Assembly: GCA_021292105.1 (NCBI GenBank)
Contig: CM037875.1
Span: 249,152 to 313,151 of the forward strand
Reading direction: 5' to 3'
From: Anadara kagoshimensis
Lineage: Eukaryota > Mollusca > Bivalvia > Arcoida > Arcidae
Length of the DNA stretch: 64,000 bases
Shown here: positions 11,473 to 23,192 of the stretch, piece by piece
How the letters are laid out: each line of letters starts with the position of its first letter
How positions within the stretch are numbered: position 1 is the first letter of the stretch
Notes under the pieces: model-generated
Databases searched by the model: none
Seen by the model: only the letters and a program-made list of their open reading frames with translations
What the model was told of the DNA's origin: nothing
Made by a program: the position numbers and the translations under genes

Positions 11473-14400
11473 AGCTGCAAATAAATTACTGGTATATTAC
11501 ATGGTTCAGCTACAACGACAGCACTGCTGTATTACATGGTTCAGCTACAAGTACAGTACTGCTGTATTACATGGTTCAGCTACGACGACAGTACTGATAT
11601 ATTACATGGTTCAGCTACAAGTACAGTACTGATATATTACATGATTCAGCTACAGGTACAATACTGCTATATTACATGGTTCAGGTACATGTACAGTACT
11701 GCTATATTACATGGTTCAGCTACAAGTACAGTAATGTTGTATTACATGGTTCAGTTCTAGTACAGTACTGATATAATACATTGTTCTGCTACAAGGACAG
11801 TACTGCTGTATTACATGGTTTAGCTACAAAGACAGTACTGATATATTACATGGTTTAACTACAAGTACAGTACTGATATATTACATGGTTCAGCTACAAG
11901 TACAGAACTGCTGTATTGCATGATTCAGCTGCAAGTACAGTACTGATATATTACATGGTTCAGCTACAAGTACAGTACTGATATATTACATGGTTCAGCT
12001 ACAAGTACAGAACTGCTATATTACATGGTTCAGCTACAAGTAGAGTACTGATATATTACATGGTTCAGCTACAGGTACAAAACTGCTGTATTACATGGTT
12101 CGGCTACAGGCACAGTACTGATATATTACATGGTTCAGCTACAAGTACAGTACTGATATATTACATGATTCAACTACAGGTACAGTACTGATATATTACA
12201 TGGTTCAACTACAAGTACAGTACTGATATATTACATGGTTCAGCTACAAGTACAGAACTGCTATATTACATGGTTCAGCTACAAGCACAGTACTGATATA
12301 TTACATGATTCAGCTACTAATACATTACTGGTATATTACATGGTTCAGCTACAAGGAGAGTACTGATATATTACATGGTTCAGCTACAAGGACAGTACTG
12401 CTGTATTACATGGTTTAGCTACAAGGACAGTACTGCTGTATTACATGGTTTAAATACAAGGACAGTACTGATATATTACATGGTTCAGCTACAACGACAG
12501 TACTGCTGTATTACATGGTTCAGCTACAAGGAGAGTACTGACATATTACATAGTTCAGCTACAAGGACAGTACTGCTGTATTACATAGTTTAGCTACAAG
12601 GACAGTACTGATATATTACATGGTTCAACTACAAGTACAGTACTGATATATTACGTGATTCAGGTACAAGTACAGAACTGCTGTATTGCATGATTCAGCT
12701 ACAAGTACAGTACTGATATATTACATGGTTCAGCTACAAGTACAGTACTGATATATTACATGGTTCAGCTACAAGTACAGAACTGCTATATTACATGATT
12801 CAACTACAGGTACAGTACTGATATATTACAAGGTTCAGCTACAAGTACAGTACTGATATATTACATGGTTCAGCTACAAGTACAGAACTGCTATATTACA
12901 TGGTTCGGCTACAGGCACAGTACTGATATATTACAAGGTTCAGCTACAAGCACAGTACTGATATATTACATGATTCAACTACAAGTATAGTACTGATATA
13001 TTACATGGTTCAGCTACAAGTACAGTACTGATATATTACATGGTTCAGCTACAGGCACAATACTGCTATATTACATGATTCAGCTACTAATACATTACTG
13101 GTATATTACATGGTTCAGCTACAAGTACAGTACTGATATATTATATGGTTCAGCTACAAGTACAGAACTGCTGTATTACATGGTTCGGCTACAGGCACAA
13201 TACTGATATATTACATGGTTCAGCTACAAGGACAGTACTGATATATTACATGGTTCAACTACAACGACAGTACTTCTATATTTCATGGTTCAGCTACAAG
13301 TACAGAACTGCTGTATTACATGGTCTAGCTACATGTCCAGTACTGCTATACGACATGGTAAAACTACCAGGACAGCACTGCTATATTACAGGGTTCACCT
13401 ACAACGACAGTACTGCTGTATTACATGGTTTAGCTACAAGGACAGTACTGATATATTACATGGTTCAACTACAAGTACAGTACTGATATATTACGTGATT
13501 CAGGTACAAGTACAGAACTGCTGTATTGCATGATTCAGCTGCAAGTACAGTACTGATATATTACATGGTTCAGCTACAGGTACAGTACTGATATATTACA
13601 TGGTTCAGCTACAAGTACAGAACTGCTATATTACATGATTCAACTACAGGTACAGTACTGATATATTACATGGTTCAGCTATAAGTACAGTACTAATATA
13701 TATCATGGTTCAGCTACAAGTACAGAACTGATATATTACATGATTCAACTACAGGTACAAAACTGATATATTACATGGTTCAGCTACAAGTACAGTACTG
13801 ATATATTACATGGTTCGGCTACAAGTACAGAACTGCTATATTACATGGTTCGGCTACAGGCACAGTACTGATATATTACAAGGTTCAGCTACAAGCACAG
13901 TACTGATATATAACATGGTTCAACTACAAGTATAGTACTGATATATTACATGGTTCAGCTACAAGCACAGTACTGATATATTACATGATTCAGCTACTAA
14001 TACATTACTGGTATATTACATGGTTCAGCTACAAGTACAGTACTGATATATTACATGGTTCAGCTACTAGTACAGAACTGCTGTATAACATGGTTCGGCT
14101 ACACGCACAGTACTGATATATTACATGGTTCAGCTACAAGTACAGTACTGATATATTACATGATTCAACTACAGGTACAGTACTGATATATTACATGGTT
14201 CAACTACAAGTACAGTACTGATATATTACATGGTTCAGCTACAAGTACAGAACTGCTATATTACATGGTTCAGCACATGTACAGTACTGATATATTACAT
14301 GGTTCAGCTACAAGTACAGAACTGCTGTATTGCATGATTCAGCTGCAAGTACAGAACTGCTATATTACATGGTTCAGCTACATGCACAGTAGTGATATAT

Positions 14401-17364
14401 TACATGATTCAGCTACTAATACATTGCTGGTATATTACATGGTTCAGCTAGAAGGAGAGTACTGATATATTACATGGTTCAGCTACAAGGACAGTACTGC
14501 TGTATTACATGGTTTAGCTACAAGGACAGTACTGCTGTATTACATGGTTTAGCTACAGGGACAGTACTGATATATTACATGGTTCAGCTACAACGACAGT
14601 ACTGCTGTATTACATGGTTCAGCTACAAGGAGAGTACTGACATATTACATAGTTCAGCTACAAGGACAGTACTGCTGTATTACATGGTTTAGCTACAAGG
14701 ACAGTACTGGTATATTACATGGTTCAACTACAAGTACAGTACTGATATATTACGTGATTCAGGTACAAGTACAGAACTGCTGTATTGCATGATTCAGCTA
14801 CAAGTACAGTACTGATATATTACATGGTTCAGCTACAAGTACAGAACTGCTATATTACATGATTCAACTACAAATACAGTACTGATATATTACAAGGTTC
14901 AGCTACAAGTACAGTACTGATATATTACATGGTTCAGCTACAAGTACAGAACTGCTATATTACATGGTTCGGCTACAGGCACAGTACTGATATATTACAA
15001 GGTTCAGCTACAAGCACAGTACTGATATATTACATGATTCAACTACAGGTATAGTACTGATGTATTACATGTTTCAGCTACAAGTACAGTACTGATATAT
15101 TACATGGTTCAGCTACAGGCACAATACTGCTATATTACATGATTCAGCTACTAATACATTACTGGTATATTACATGGTTCAGCTACAAGTACAGTACTGA
15201 TATATTACATGGTTCAGCTACAAGTACAGAACTGCTGTATTACATGGTTCGGCTACAGGCACAGTACTGATATATTACATGGTTCAGCTACAAGGACAGT
15301 ACTGATATATTACATGGTTCAACTACAACGACAGTACTTCTATATTTCATGGTTCAGCTACAAGTACAGAACTGCTGTATTACATGGTCTAGCTACATGT
15401 CCAGTACTGCTATACGACATGGTAAAACTACCAGGACAGCACTGCTATATTACAGGGTTCAGCTACAACGACAGTACTGCTGTATGACATGGTTTAGCTA
15501 CAAGGACAGTACTGATATATTACATGGTTCAACTACAAGTACAGTACTGATATATTACGTGATTCAGGTACAAGTACAAAACTGCTGTATTGCATGATTC
15601 AGCTGCAAGTACAGTACTGATATATTACATGGTTCAGCTACAAGTACAGTACTGATATATTACATGGTTCAGCTACAAGTACAGAACTGCTATATTACAT
15701 GATTCAACTACAAGTACAGTACTGATATATTACATGGTTCAGCTGTAAGTACAGTACTAATATATATCATGGTTCAGCTACAAGTACAGAACTGCTATAT
15801 TACATGATTCAACTACAAGTACAGAACTGATATATTACATGGTTCAGCTACAAGTACAGTACTGATATATTACATGGTTCAGCTACAAGTACAGAACTGC
15901 TATATTACATGGTTCGGCTACAGGCACAGTACTGATATATTACAAGGTTCAGCTACAAGCACAGTACTGATATATAACATGGTTCAACTACAAGTATAGT
16001 ACTGATATATTACATGGTTCAGCTACAAGCACAGTACTGATATATTACATGATTCAGCTACTTATACATTACTGGTATATTACATGGTTCAGCTACAAGT
16101 ACAGTACTGATATATTACATGGTTCAGCTACAAGTACAGAACTGCTGTATTACATGGTTCGGCTACAGGCACAATACTGATATATTACATGGTTCAGCTA
16201 CAAGGACAGTACTGATATATTACATGGTTCAACTACAACGACAGTACTTCTATATTTCATGGTTCAGCTACAAGGACAGTACTGCTGTATTACATGGTTT
16301 AGCTACAAGGACAGTACTGATATATTACATGTTTCAGCTACAACGACAGTACTTCTATATTTCATGGTTCAGCTACAAGGACAGTACTGCTGTATTACAT
16401 GGTTTAGCTACAAGGACAGTGCTGATATATTACATGTTTCAGCTACAACAACATTACTGGTATATTACATGTTTCAGCTACAACAACATTACTGGTATAT
16501 TACATGGTTCAGCTACAAGGACAGCACTGCTGTATTACATGGTTCAGCTACAAGGACAATACTGATATATTACATGTTTCAGCTACAACAACATTACTGG
16601 TATATTACATGGTTCAGCTACTAATACATTACTGATATATTAAATGATTCAGCTACAAGCACAGTACTGATATATTACATGGTTCAGCTACAACGACAGC
16701 ACTGCTGTATAACATGGTCCAGCTACATGTCCAGTACTGCTATACGACATGGTAAAACTACCAGGACAGCACTGCTATATTACATGGTAAAACTACAAGT
16801 ACAGTACTGATATATTACATGGTTCAGCTACAAGTACAGAACTGCTATATTGCATGGTTCAGCTACAATGACAGCACTTCTATATTACATGGAGCAGCTA
16901 CAATAACAGTACTCACATATTACAGGTTGTTTTTAACGGTAGTGCTGCTATAATACATGTTTCAGCTATAAATACAATATTTCTATATCACATGGAGCAG
17001 TTACAACGACAGTGCTGCTTCTATAATGGTCCAGCTACAGTACTGATATATTACATGGTTCAGCTACAAGTACAGTATTGCTATATTACATGGTTTACAA
17101 GTGCGAGTATGTTATACTACATACTCCAACCACAGGGACAGTGTTGTTATATAGAACGTTTATTTTAAAAACATTAACGTTTATTGAATGAACTGACTGA
17201 CAAGAACAATCCTACAGACATACAGATAAACTTAACACAAATATAACTTTACACAAATATTTCACGATTCATCACTACTTGATTGCTAACTTCTGACGTC
17301 CGTCAACGTCAGCGTATTTTAAGGATCTAGAATACAAAGAAAGACAACTCAAATATTTATCTAT

Positions 17365-17600
17365 TTACGGAAGAATGACTTGATTATCGGTCTTTTCCCC
17401 CCACAGCTGAACCATAATACAAAGCTGTCGTACCCATTTAAGTCGAGACAAACTGATTGAATACAGTCTATAAAGAGACACTTTTCCCATTTCTGGACTA
17501 GAAATGTGCCTCGATGACCGAGTGGTCTGAAGCGCCAATGTATGGAGGTTCACTTCTCGTGTAGACGTAGACCACATTAAGATATATGATATACCTCTAT
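17365..17600. repeat. Possible tRNA-derived (SINE-like) remnant, duplicated at about 26,860-27,090
   Basis: Within 17,505-17,575 the sequence GATGACCGAGTGGTCTGAAG resembles a Pol III A box of a Ser/Leu-type tRNA, followed about 20 bases later by GGTTCACTTCT, a poor B-box match. The anticodon arm is missing, so this is not a functional tRNA. The 70-codon minus-strand frame over the same place is conserved only because the segment is duplicated. Confidence 0.35.
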
Positions 17601-17887
17601 GTGTAGTTTTCTTTGGATACTACAACTGTGTGCTTTTCTTCACTACATCCCAGAGTGAACGGCATTCTTTTTAGTTGGTTTGTTATGGTAGGTTTTTAAT
17701 TGGTTCATGGCTTCTGAAAACAGGTTTATTAGCCAAGCTACCCTGTGGCGGCCATGTTACCTGGCATCGCGAGGTTATTTTAGCTATGAATGCGTCTGCT
17801 TACTCCAACTGAAGTTAATTCATTAGAAGCGTATTTGATACAAAGTAACATCATTTCATACAGTTTAGGTATCAGAGGATAACTCAG

Positions 17888-18072
17888 ATAAATTGTAACA
17901 TTCCACACCGTAAACACACCTTCCTACCAATAGGTCCACTTACTGTAAATGGGCTTAATTTCGTGGCTTCCATTTTTCGAGGATAAATTGTAACATTCCA
18001 CACCGTAAACACACCTTTCTACCAATAGGTTACTGTTAATGGGCTTAATTTCACGGGTTCGATTTTTCGAGG
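17888..18072. repeat. Two direct copies of a ~95-bp sequence
   Basis: GATAAATTGTAACATTCCAC...CCATTTTTCGAG occurs twice back to back, the second copy with a short deletion and a few changes. The segmental copy at about 27,375-27,555 has the same pair with one copy shortened. Confidence 0.8.
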
Positions 18073-18494
18073 TTTTGTATATTCCGACCTATTCGCTGAT
18101 TGAGAATATATATCATTTTACCCGTGGTACAAATTTAAATTTTCGACCGTGATATAAGTGGATACAAGGTAAAATTGTAAAGATTTATAACACCAAGATA
18201 ATGCAATATTAAGGACGAAATCACACATACACATAACATCTTCAAATGAACAGGTACCAATAATTTGAAGTCAATCATTTTAACAGCTGTAGAGTTATAG
18301 GACATATATGCAAACAACATCAATACTGGAATATACAATATCAGTATCTTCATTCAATTTGTATGGGTTTTTTTTCAATTATTACAAATTTCATATAAAT
18401 ATAGGCATGTTGGTTCATTGTTCAGTAAAATAAGTCCCTGACTTTTGAATATTTACACGGACATATTATGGCCGACTGTTAGTGATATAAAGAC

Positions 18495-18764
18495 ATGGTT
18501 GGGGCCTCTAATATTACAATAACCTCATTAGTTTATATTTACTTCAGTTTATATGTAAAGTTGGGGATTTTATCATCAGTCGTCACAGAATTGTTTGTTG
18601 TTTCCTGTCTTATCTTAAGTGGCTATTTCTGTTATTGGCTTACATTGTGTTTTACTTTGTCTTTGACTGAGTTGGATTTTACAAAGTACGTGTTTTTCAG
18701 TAACACATGTCTTTATATCATTATCGATACATATTTCACATTTTCTTTTAACGATTTAGAATGA
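18495..18764 (+). other. Duplicated 89-codon hydrophobic frame, probably not a gene
   Basis: An ATG frame predicts a very hydrophobic 89-residue product with several membrane-like stretches. It is also open in the segmental copy (27,973-28,242). The two copies differ by three substitutions in the frame, and by eye all three change the amino acid. That gives no sign of purifying selection. AT-rich DNA easily yields such frames, so I do not call it a gene. Confidence 0.3.
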
Positions 18765-18785
18765 CACATTCCAATGTAACATGGG

Positions 18786-18991
18786 GTTATTCACGACTAC
18801 GATACGATACGACTGTCGATCTGTGGTTATTGACGACTATGATACGATACGACTGTCGATCTGTGGTTATTGACGACTATGATACGATACGACTGTCGAT
18901 CTGTGGTTATTCACGACTACGGTACGATACGACTGTCGATCTGTGGTTATTCACGACTACGGTACGATACGACTGTCGATCTGTGGTTATT
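18786..18991. repeat. 40-bp tandem repeat, five units
   Basis: Five head-to-tail units of GTTATTCACGACTACGATAC plus GATACGACTGTCGATCTGTG, with minor changes. The copy at 28,263-28,441 has about four units and an interruption. It is GC-richer than its surroundings and unrelated to the 40-bp family B. Confidence 0.95.
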
Positions 18992-19117
18992 GAACTCTGT
19001 CATGTTTTATGCGTTATAATGCATACTGTTTCAAGAGAGACAACTCAATCCAAATTGCTTACATGAGATAATTACTTGGCATGATTGAAATTATCAACCA
19101 AATCCGTTCTTTATTTT

Positions 19118-19270
19118 AAAAAAATAATACTATCCATGCCCATATCACAATCCAAAAGCGAAGTAAAATCTTTGAAACTGGCAAATTAAGTTAAACACGC
19201 GACTTTCCACCATAGATGTGAGACCGGGTGCTCTAGACGGATAAGCGCCTAATGTTAGGCTAACTTTACC
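19118..19270 (-). mobile_element. 3' end of retroelement family R (degenerate)
   Basis: Recognisable by the family's 3' block: ATCCATGCCC, ACAATCCAAAAGCGAAGTAAA, ...GACCGGGTGCTC on the plus strand. The segmental copy lies at 28,590-28,745. No coding part is left. Confidence 0.7.
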
Positions 19271-19889
19271 TTCAACTTGAAGTATGACCAATTAACAAAC
19301 CCATTTGTGTTTAAAACTATCACTTAATAAAACAATACATTTTATGACTTGCTGAAATGACTTGAAATATTTTGTCATATAAACCTGGATAGCGTCAATA
19401 AACTAAAGTACTGCTTTCATCGTTGGAGTGATTATGTATCGTAACACTTTACATAAAAGTAGAGGCATATTCCCCTTTAAAACAATTTCAAAAGCTAAAT
19501 TTTCAATCATTCAAGTTTTTATTATTTCTGCATAAAATATAAAAAACATAAACGTTGTGTGGATTGTCATGCAATGAATTCAATTTTTGGGGAAGGACTT
19601 TTGTTTGTACGATGTATAAAATGTCCTTCAAAATAGGGTCAAGATCGAACATCAATGACATATATAGTTTGTTTGTCTTGTGGATTTGTCAATTTTCCCT
19701 ACATTTATTTGATTTTATATATGCAGACAAGCAGCATTTTAGTTTGGACCTCTTGTTTTCAAGAAAATGACAAAATGAGAGCACGCACAATTACCGTAAT
19801 TGTTTTATTCGTTGATAAAGGAATGGTAGGACAGAACTGCTCATTGTTGAGGAACGTATTAAAACGTCAATTTTGGTTCCTTTTTTAAA

Positions 19890-20400
19890 TTCTGACTTAT
19901 AACACTGAAGATACACCTGATTAAGATTCTTCATCAGTACACTTAATATTTTTAAGATGTTAGAATCAGAAAATTAGAATGACAAAATTATATTTTATCC
20001 AACTTAGGCAATGCTTAGAACGATTAGACAGAGCTTAGTTTGTTTTAGGAATTCATAAATTTAAGAAGCAAATAATTTTTTATGAACAATGTTTATCTGT
20101 CAATAGCATGTCCTGGGTTAACGATGTCATCTGTGATACTTCGCCACTATAGCAGAGATACAAGCCCAGTGGTTAAAATTATTACTAAACTTGTTTTAAA
20201 TTTTCAGTATTAGACTGTCGTTTCGGAATAAAATTTATCAGTAGTTCGCGTGCTAAAACGTGTAAATCCAAATATTTCTAAAAATGCCAATATACGAAAA
20301 ACAGACGGACTAAAATGTGTTTTACCAAATCCAACTAAGGGATTTATGTTTGGAAGGCTTGGATTATCCAAAAGCATTATAAATATCCACGCCGCCACTG
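19890..20400 (-). repeat. Degenerate hammerhead-bearing tandem unit (retrozyme-like), copy in duplication 1
   Basis: Two hammerhead-related blocks in the same orientation, at about 19,895-19,942 and 20,205-20,250, are some 310 bp apart with a third partial unit after them. The spacer aligns with the one at 34.38-34.67 kb: AAGATGTT, then TTTTACC/TTTTATCCAA, and further on a block with GTCATCTGTGATAC...GCAGAGATA. Matching spacer order in two unlinked places shows this is one element family. Confidence 0.65.
20205..20250 (-). ncRNA. Hammerhead ribozyme relic
   Basis: On the minus strand: CTGATAA, a weak stem II (AATTTTATTCC), GAAA, then CGACAGTC and TAATACTG. The GAAA box and the GTC cleavage triplet are intact, but CTGATGA has become CTGATAA. 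Stem I pairing is poor. Probably inactive. Duplicated at 29,657-29,700. Confidence 0.6.
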
Positions 20401-21344
20401 AATACCACTCTCTCGTTAGACCTGGTGTCCGCCATAAGGAATATATAACCAGTCAACACGTGTACGTTTTGTTCTATTTTCTTGTTTCTTGTTCTTGGTA
20501 CCAATACAAACTGTCAAGTACATTTCAATCAGCTACAAACAGCTTTCTACATTTCAAGAATATATCGATATCTTACAAAGTCTATATGACTGGAAATAAT
20601 GGTTAGAAATCATCTAGTTCATCCGACATTTCGACATGAAGTGACGGTTAAATGTTAATCTATCTGACAAGAATTAATGGATCAATGTTATTTAAGGTTA
20701 TTAACATCTAACAGCACTTTAATCGTCAAAAAACACATTAGTGCACCGAATTACCAACATAAAGCTTGTCATATATTTTAGTATCTTCGCATAGCTAAGA
20801 GTACAAGAGAAATAGCACCAAGTTAAATGACAAAAGCAAAAAATGACAAACAATGTGAAAGAAAATTTAATGTACTGAAATGAGTAAAGAGCCAAAAAGC
20901 GAAACTACTCTATTAGACTTCTGTATTTGTCCTCAAAATTCCTGGGATTTTGTCATATAAGGTATGGATACATAATTTTATTTTGATTTAAGTCCGTTTG
21001 CTTGAAAGTTTTCTGTTTTGTGAAAAATAAAAAAGGTGAAGTTTTCGAGCTAATGTTGGCTAAGAAACGTTTCTCAAATTGGCAACAAAATAAAACACCC
21101 GGAGTTTTATTTTAGTCATATCAAAAGTTATGGATAATAATGTTTATTGCGAAAACAAAAGGTATTAACAAACAATTCCCTGAAATATGATTTATTTCTT
21201 TATTCTTATGAAGCAAAATATATGCAGAATCTTGTTAAATCTGGAGAATAGTCTGTCGACAAATCACACACAGATATATTGACCTCGTTCTGTCCCTTAA
21301 CAATCCTAGATTTGGGTCTTTATAGACTTTATGAATACTATTTA

Positions 21345-21910
21345 TCATAGTGAGCTTGAAATAAAAGATACGACTGATTCCTCAAGTTCTGTTTCATATT
21401 TAGACTTATACCTCAATTATGACGCCCATAAAAGGCTACATTTGAAAAAATTTTGACAAACATGATGACTTCAACTTTTCTATTGTCAACTTTCCGTTTT
21501 TATGCATCAATATACCTGCTTTTCCTGCTTATAGTATATTTGTTTCCTAATTAATACGCTATGGTAGAGCTTGTTCCCACTACGGGAACTTTGTACATCG
21601 AAACAAACTAAAGCCTAGGCTTTTCAAGGCCCTCAAAAATTTTATAACCGTCATCACAGTATTGTTGATAATTTTAATGTCTCAGTGTCAAGGATTGTCT
21701 TTGATATATTTGATGTCCCATAGTTCCATGTTCCTTTCATCCAATTTTGATTACACACGTGACGGGTGTAGCTAGTTAAACAGGAGGTGCTTACCCTACC
21801 GAAGCACGCAGTCTCACACATGGTAGAAGTTTAAATGTCTACTTTTTACTCAAGTTTTTACTTCGCTTCTTGATTATAGTTGGGACTTGTTTAGTATGTT
21901 TGTTTTTGAT
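21345..21910 (+). mobile_element. Retroelement R fragment: RT C-terminal part and 3' end (copy 1)
   Basis: Reads in the plus direction as a decayed protein with the motif ELEIKDTTDSSSSVSYLDLY, then frameshifts and stops. It ends in the shared 3' tail (GGTGTAGCTAG..., GAGGTGCTTACCC, ...TTTAGTATGTTTGTTT). Related copies are at 36.25, 37.83, 55.0 and 60.9-61.9 kb. The ELEIKDTTDS block follows the YIDD box of one class of animal reverse transcriptases; the exact clade is uncertain. Confidence 0.8.
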
Positions 21911-22359
21911 CCACATTATATTACACATGGACCCTGACATTTCACGTCTTATAGAAGAATACATACTGGTAAACACATTGCAACAGCAATTTTATGTATA
22001 CTGACGATTAAATGGAGAACTCTTAAGAACTCTTATTCTGATTTCTTCCAAGGCTGGATTAGGAACTTAATTTTTTAATCATGTATGGCAGAGGATTCAA
22101 TTCCCTGACGCAAACAATCTCGGTGGGATATTATTTTATAAGTAAACGCAATAATTTATGGTTTACATTATAAAAAATAGCATTGGGCAACACGTGTTGA
22201 CAAAAACATATAATGTTAAAGTTAAGGCAGCCATACCTGTCCGTATTTGAAAGTCATAAATAGAATAAAAAATATTTGGTAAAGTTTATTTTTTACAAAT
22301 ACAAAACGACATAAAACTCAGTCAATTCAATGGCTTTTGGGACAACAAACATATTTACT

Positions 22360-22415
22360 GGTATTATACACATATACTGGTATAATACACATATACTGGT
22401 ATAATACAATAGGTT
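22360..22415. repeat. 19-bp tandem repeat, about three units
   Basis: ACACATATACTGGTATAAT repeated. The segmental copy (31,828-31,900) has about four units, one damaged. Confidence 0.85.
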
Positions 22416-22829
22416 ACAAGGAGGTTTCACAAAGCAATTATAATTCCCTTACTTCTTTAACACTTAAAAATATATAGCATCTCAGGTTTTAAAAATAATG
22501 GTTACAAATTACTAAATTGTTTTATAGTCGTTTTATTTATCTGTAAAGAGATCTACGATACCTCAAACGATTACAGTACTCGAACCGTATGAGGATTACT
22601 GACACTTCAACTTCCTGATATGAGTGAGATATTCTTGACTCGGGCATAAATCCCCAAGAATCAACCCATTTAATTTCCATCTTAAAAAGTTAGATTATTT
22701 CAGCGGTTTGAAGTGTTGCATTGTAAACCCATCCCCTACCCCACACAACACACATGCATGCTATGAAACCAATAATATATAATAATATAATATACATGTA
22801 CATGTATGTAGTTTACGAACATTTCATTC

Positions 22830-23015
22830 TCATTTTAAGGGCGTATAGCTCAGTCTTTTGCAGATAAAGGCGACGACAATAATTGGCAGACATACAACAA
22901 ATATTAAACAAGCAAACACTAAAGCTACTATAATTCCTACACCAAGAACGACGGCACACGACAATTGTCCATTATTATCCCCGCAGTGGTTAAATCCATC
23001 ACAAATCAAATCGTC
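22830..23015 (-). pseudogene. Truncated LDLa-transmembrane exon (duplicate, distal)
   Basis: The minus-strand frame reads C-x-DDLICDGFNHCGDNNGQ-x2-C, the second half of an LDL-receptor class A repeat with the calcium-binding Asp/Asn/Asp cluster. A hydrophobic helix of about 28 residues (AVVLGVGII...) follows, then a short basic tail KRLSYTPLK and a stop at 22,830. The first half of the LDLa repeat and the splice acceptor present in the proximal copy (32,5xx) are missing, because the segmental duplication broke here. Upstream sequence happens to keep the frame open to an ATG at 23,057, giving a fortuitous chimeric 75-codon ORF. No CUB exons accompany this copy. Expression is unlikely unless the proximal gene splices into it. 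Confidence 0.75.
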
Positions 23016-23192
23016 CAAACAGCGTGCTATAAAAATAAAATCAAATATGTTTTTCACTTCTTTAACGATGTTATTATATGATACTAAGGATATTTGAGAC
23101 AGTTAAAGATATTTGACATTACAGCAGAGTGTTTCTGATATCTAGCGTTTGTATGTTTCATGTATGTTCTTTATTTAGGTCGTTATCATTTT

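Larger units (their letters stand above)
10379..17096. repeat. 35-bp minisatellite array (family C), about 190 copies
   Basis: Tandem 35-bp unit built on TTACATGGTTCAGCTACAAG and TACAGTACTGATATA. Units differ in a few positions (GATATA, GCTATA or GCTGTA; TACAG, GACAG or AATAC). Long blocks recur: the variant order around 13,145 returns at 15,209 (2,064 bp, 59 units) and again at 16,119 (910 bp, 26 units). Plus-strand frames of up to 148 codons are open because three units make 35 codons. They read as the repeat alone, with no start or domain logic. Confidence 0.95.
10205..23015. repeat. Segmental duplication, copy 1 (distal)
   Basis: This block reappears as 23,016-32,505. It contains a 175-bp leading flank (10,205-10,380), a 35-bp minisatellite array, about 5.9 kb of mixed sequence with retroelement and hammerhead relics, and a truncated LDLa-TM exon at its right end. 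The copies share order and orientation and differ by scattered substitutions and many 1-4-bp indels. The two arrays differ in length (about 6.7 versus 3.4 kb), which accounts for most of the size difference. Confidence 0.9.

Noticed and set aside
10558..16624. Plus-strand ORFs of up to 148 codons (MVQLQVQYC, ITWFSY repeats)
   Set aside because: Translation of the 35-bp minisatellite in several overlapping frames at once; no coding signature beyond the repeat period.
17505..17575. Possible tRNA gene
   Set aside because: A-box-like sequence only; the anticodon arm is absent and the T arm does not pair.
17365..17577. 70-codon minus-strand ORF present twice
   Set aside because: Low-complexity shadow over a tRNA-like remnant; present twice only because the segment is duplicated.
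18495..18764. Conserved 89-codon ORF in both segmental copies
   Set aside because: Conservation comes from recent duplication. The three differences are all amino-acid-changing, so there is no selection signal.
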